Source: Psychroflexus sp. ALD_RP9 (GTDB lineage Bacteria; Bacteroidota; Bacteroidia; Flavobacteriales; Flavobacteriaceae). Taken from it: a stretch of DNA of 64,000 nt. Within the stretch, counting starts at the first letter, position 1; each line of letters begins with the position of its first letter. Under the pieces are notes generated by a model. That model did not search any database. It worked only from the letters and a program-made list of their open reading frames with translations, and had not been told where the DNA came from. Positions 63,926 to 64,000 of the stretch are shown piece after piece. The position numbers and the translations under genes were made by a program. The stretch is taken from the NCBI RefSeq assembly GCF_017311165.1, contig NZ_CP062973.1, positions 2,046,001 through 2,110,000 on the forward strand, written 5' to 3'.

Positions 63926-64000
63926 TTAAGGCTTTTAACGGTCGATTAACAGCTAGCTTTAATTGCTAGTGATATATTTGTTGGTTTAATTACTTTTTTA

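Noticed and set aside
63973..63980. Plus-strand TATATTTG near the right edge as a promoter
   Set aside because: No -33 element and no gene visible before the window ends, so it cannot be supported.

Overview
The window is AT-rich chromosomal DNA from a member of the Bacteroidota, most likely a marine Flavobacteriaceae. Four things point there: the gene families (Lacal_2735-type microprotein, DUF6122, SpoIIM/RDD/MoxR/DUF58 envelope cluster, two-gene methylmalonyl-CoA mutase, short CarB); the gene neighbourhoods; the near absence of Shine-Dalgarno sequences; and at least eleven copies of the Bacteroidota -7 promoter box TAnnTTTG just upstream of genes. No rRNA, tRNA, insertion sequence, phage gene or CRISPR array is visible, and no stretch over 300 bases lacks a gene. 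Most of the window is vertically inherited core genome in short operons with 1- to 11-base overlaps.

Layout. 0-3.1 kb: an OmpA-family lipoprotein cut by the window edge, a GT2 glycosyltransferase, a free-standing HsdR-N-type nuclease divergent from holA, and a 56-residue charged microprotein. 3.2-7.8 kb: udk, a DivIC/FtsB-like septum protein and methylmalonyl-CoA mutase (mutA, mutB). 7.9-12 kb: a PQQ-type sugar dehydrogenase lipoprotein with its cytochrome c, then an ECF sigma factor, a membrane protein and a beta-barrel protein. 12-18.3 kb: gcvT, an epimerase whose 5' end is disrupted, phhB, nnr, hutH and a dienoyl-CoA-reductase-like SDR. 18.4-24 kb: menA, purB, a zinc-ribbon-less sirtuin, a carboxypeptidase-regulatory-domain protein and a DEAD-box helicase. 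24-29 kb: a second ECF sigma factor with a membrane partner, TraB/GumN, an acyltransferase, a NUDIX hydrolase and a cyclophilin lipoprotein.

28.4-36.6 kb is the most system-like part. TRIC and RDD membrane proteins stand back-to-back with a tightly coupled operon of SpoIIM, a multi-pass protein, DUF4129, DUF4350, MoxR ATPase, DUF58 and rdgB. It looks like an uncharacterised envelope complex assembled by a MoxR ATPase. 36.6-45.8 kb: DegP/HtrA, a dapF-GNAT-mltG-NTF2 operon, sdaA, dnaK and an Nramp homologue without the canonical metal-binding motifs. 45.9-52.8 kb: pyrR-pyrB-small protein-rnz, then pdxH-sixA-ppk1-ppx (polyphosphate metabolism). 52.8-58.9 kb: a flavin-monooxygenase-like protein, an unknown membrane protein, YpdA and rpe; then DUF6122, an unknown secreted protein, a deoxynucleoside kinase and a MazG-like pyrophosphohydrolase. 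59-64 kb: rpmH, carB without its C-terminal allosteric domain, and an ABC-F protein with one consensus and one degenerate composite ATP site.

I see no single wholly new system. The best leads are the MoxR/DUF58/SpoIIM cluster, the asymmetric ABC-F protein, the Nramp-like transporter, the orphan HsdR-N nuclease paired with holA, and the disrupted epimerase start. Base composition and homologies are judged by eye and from knowledge of the families; no database search was run.
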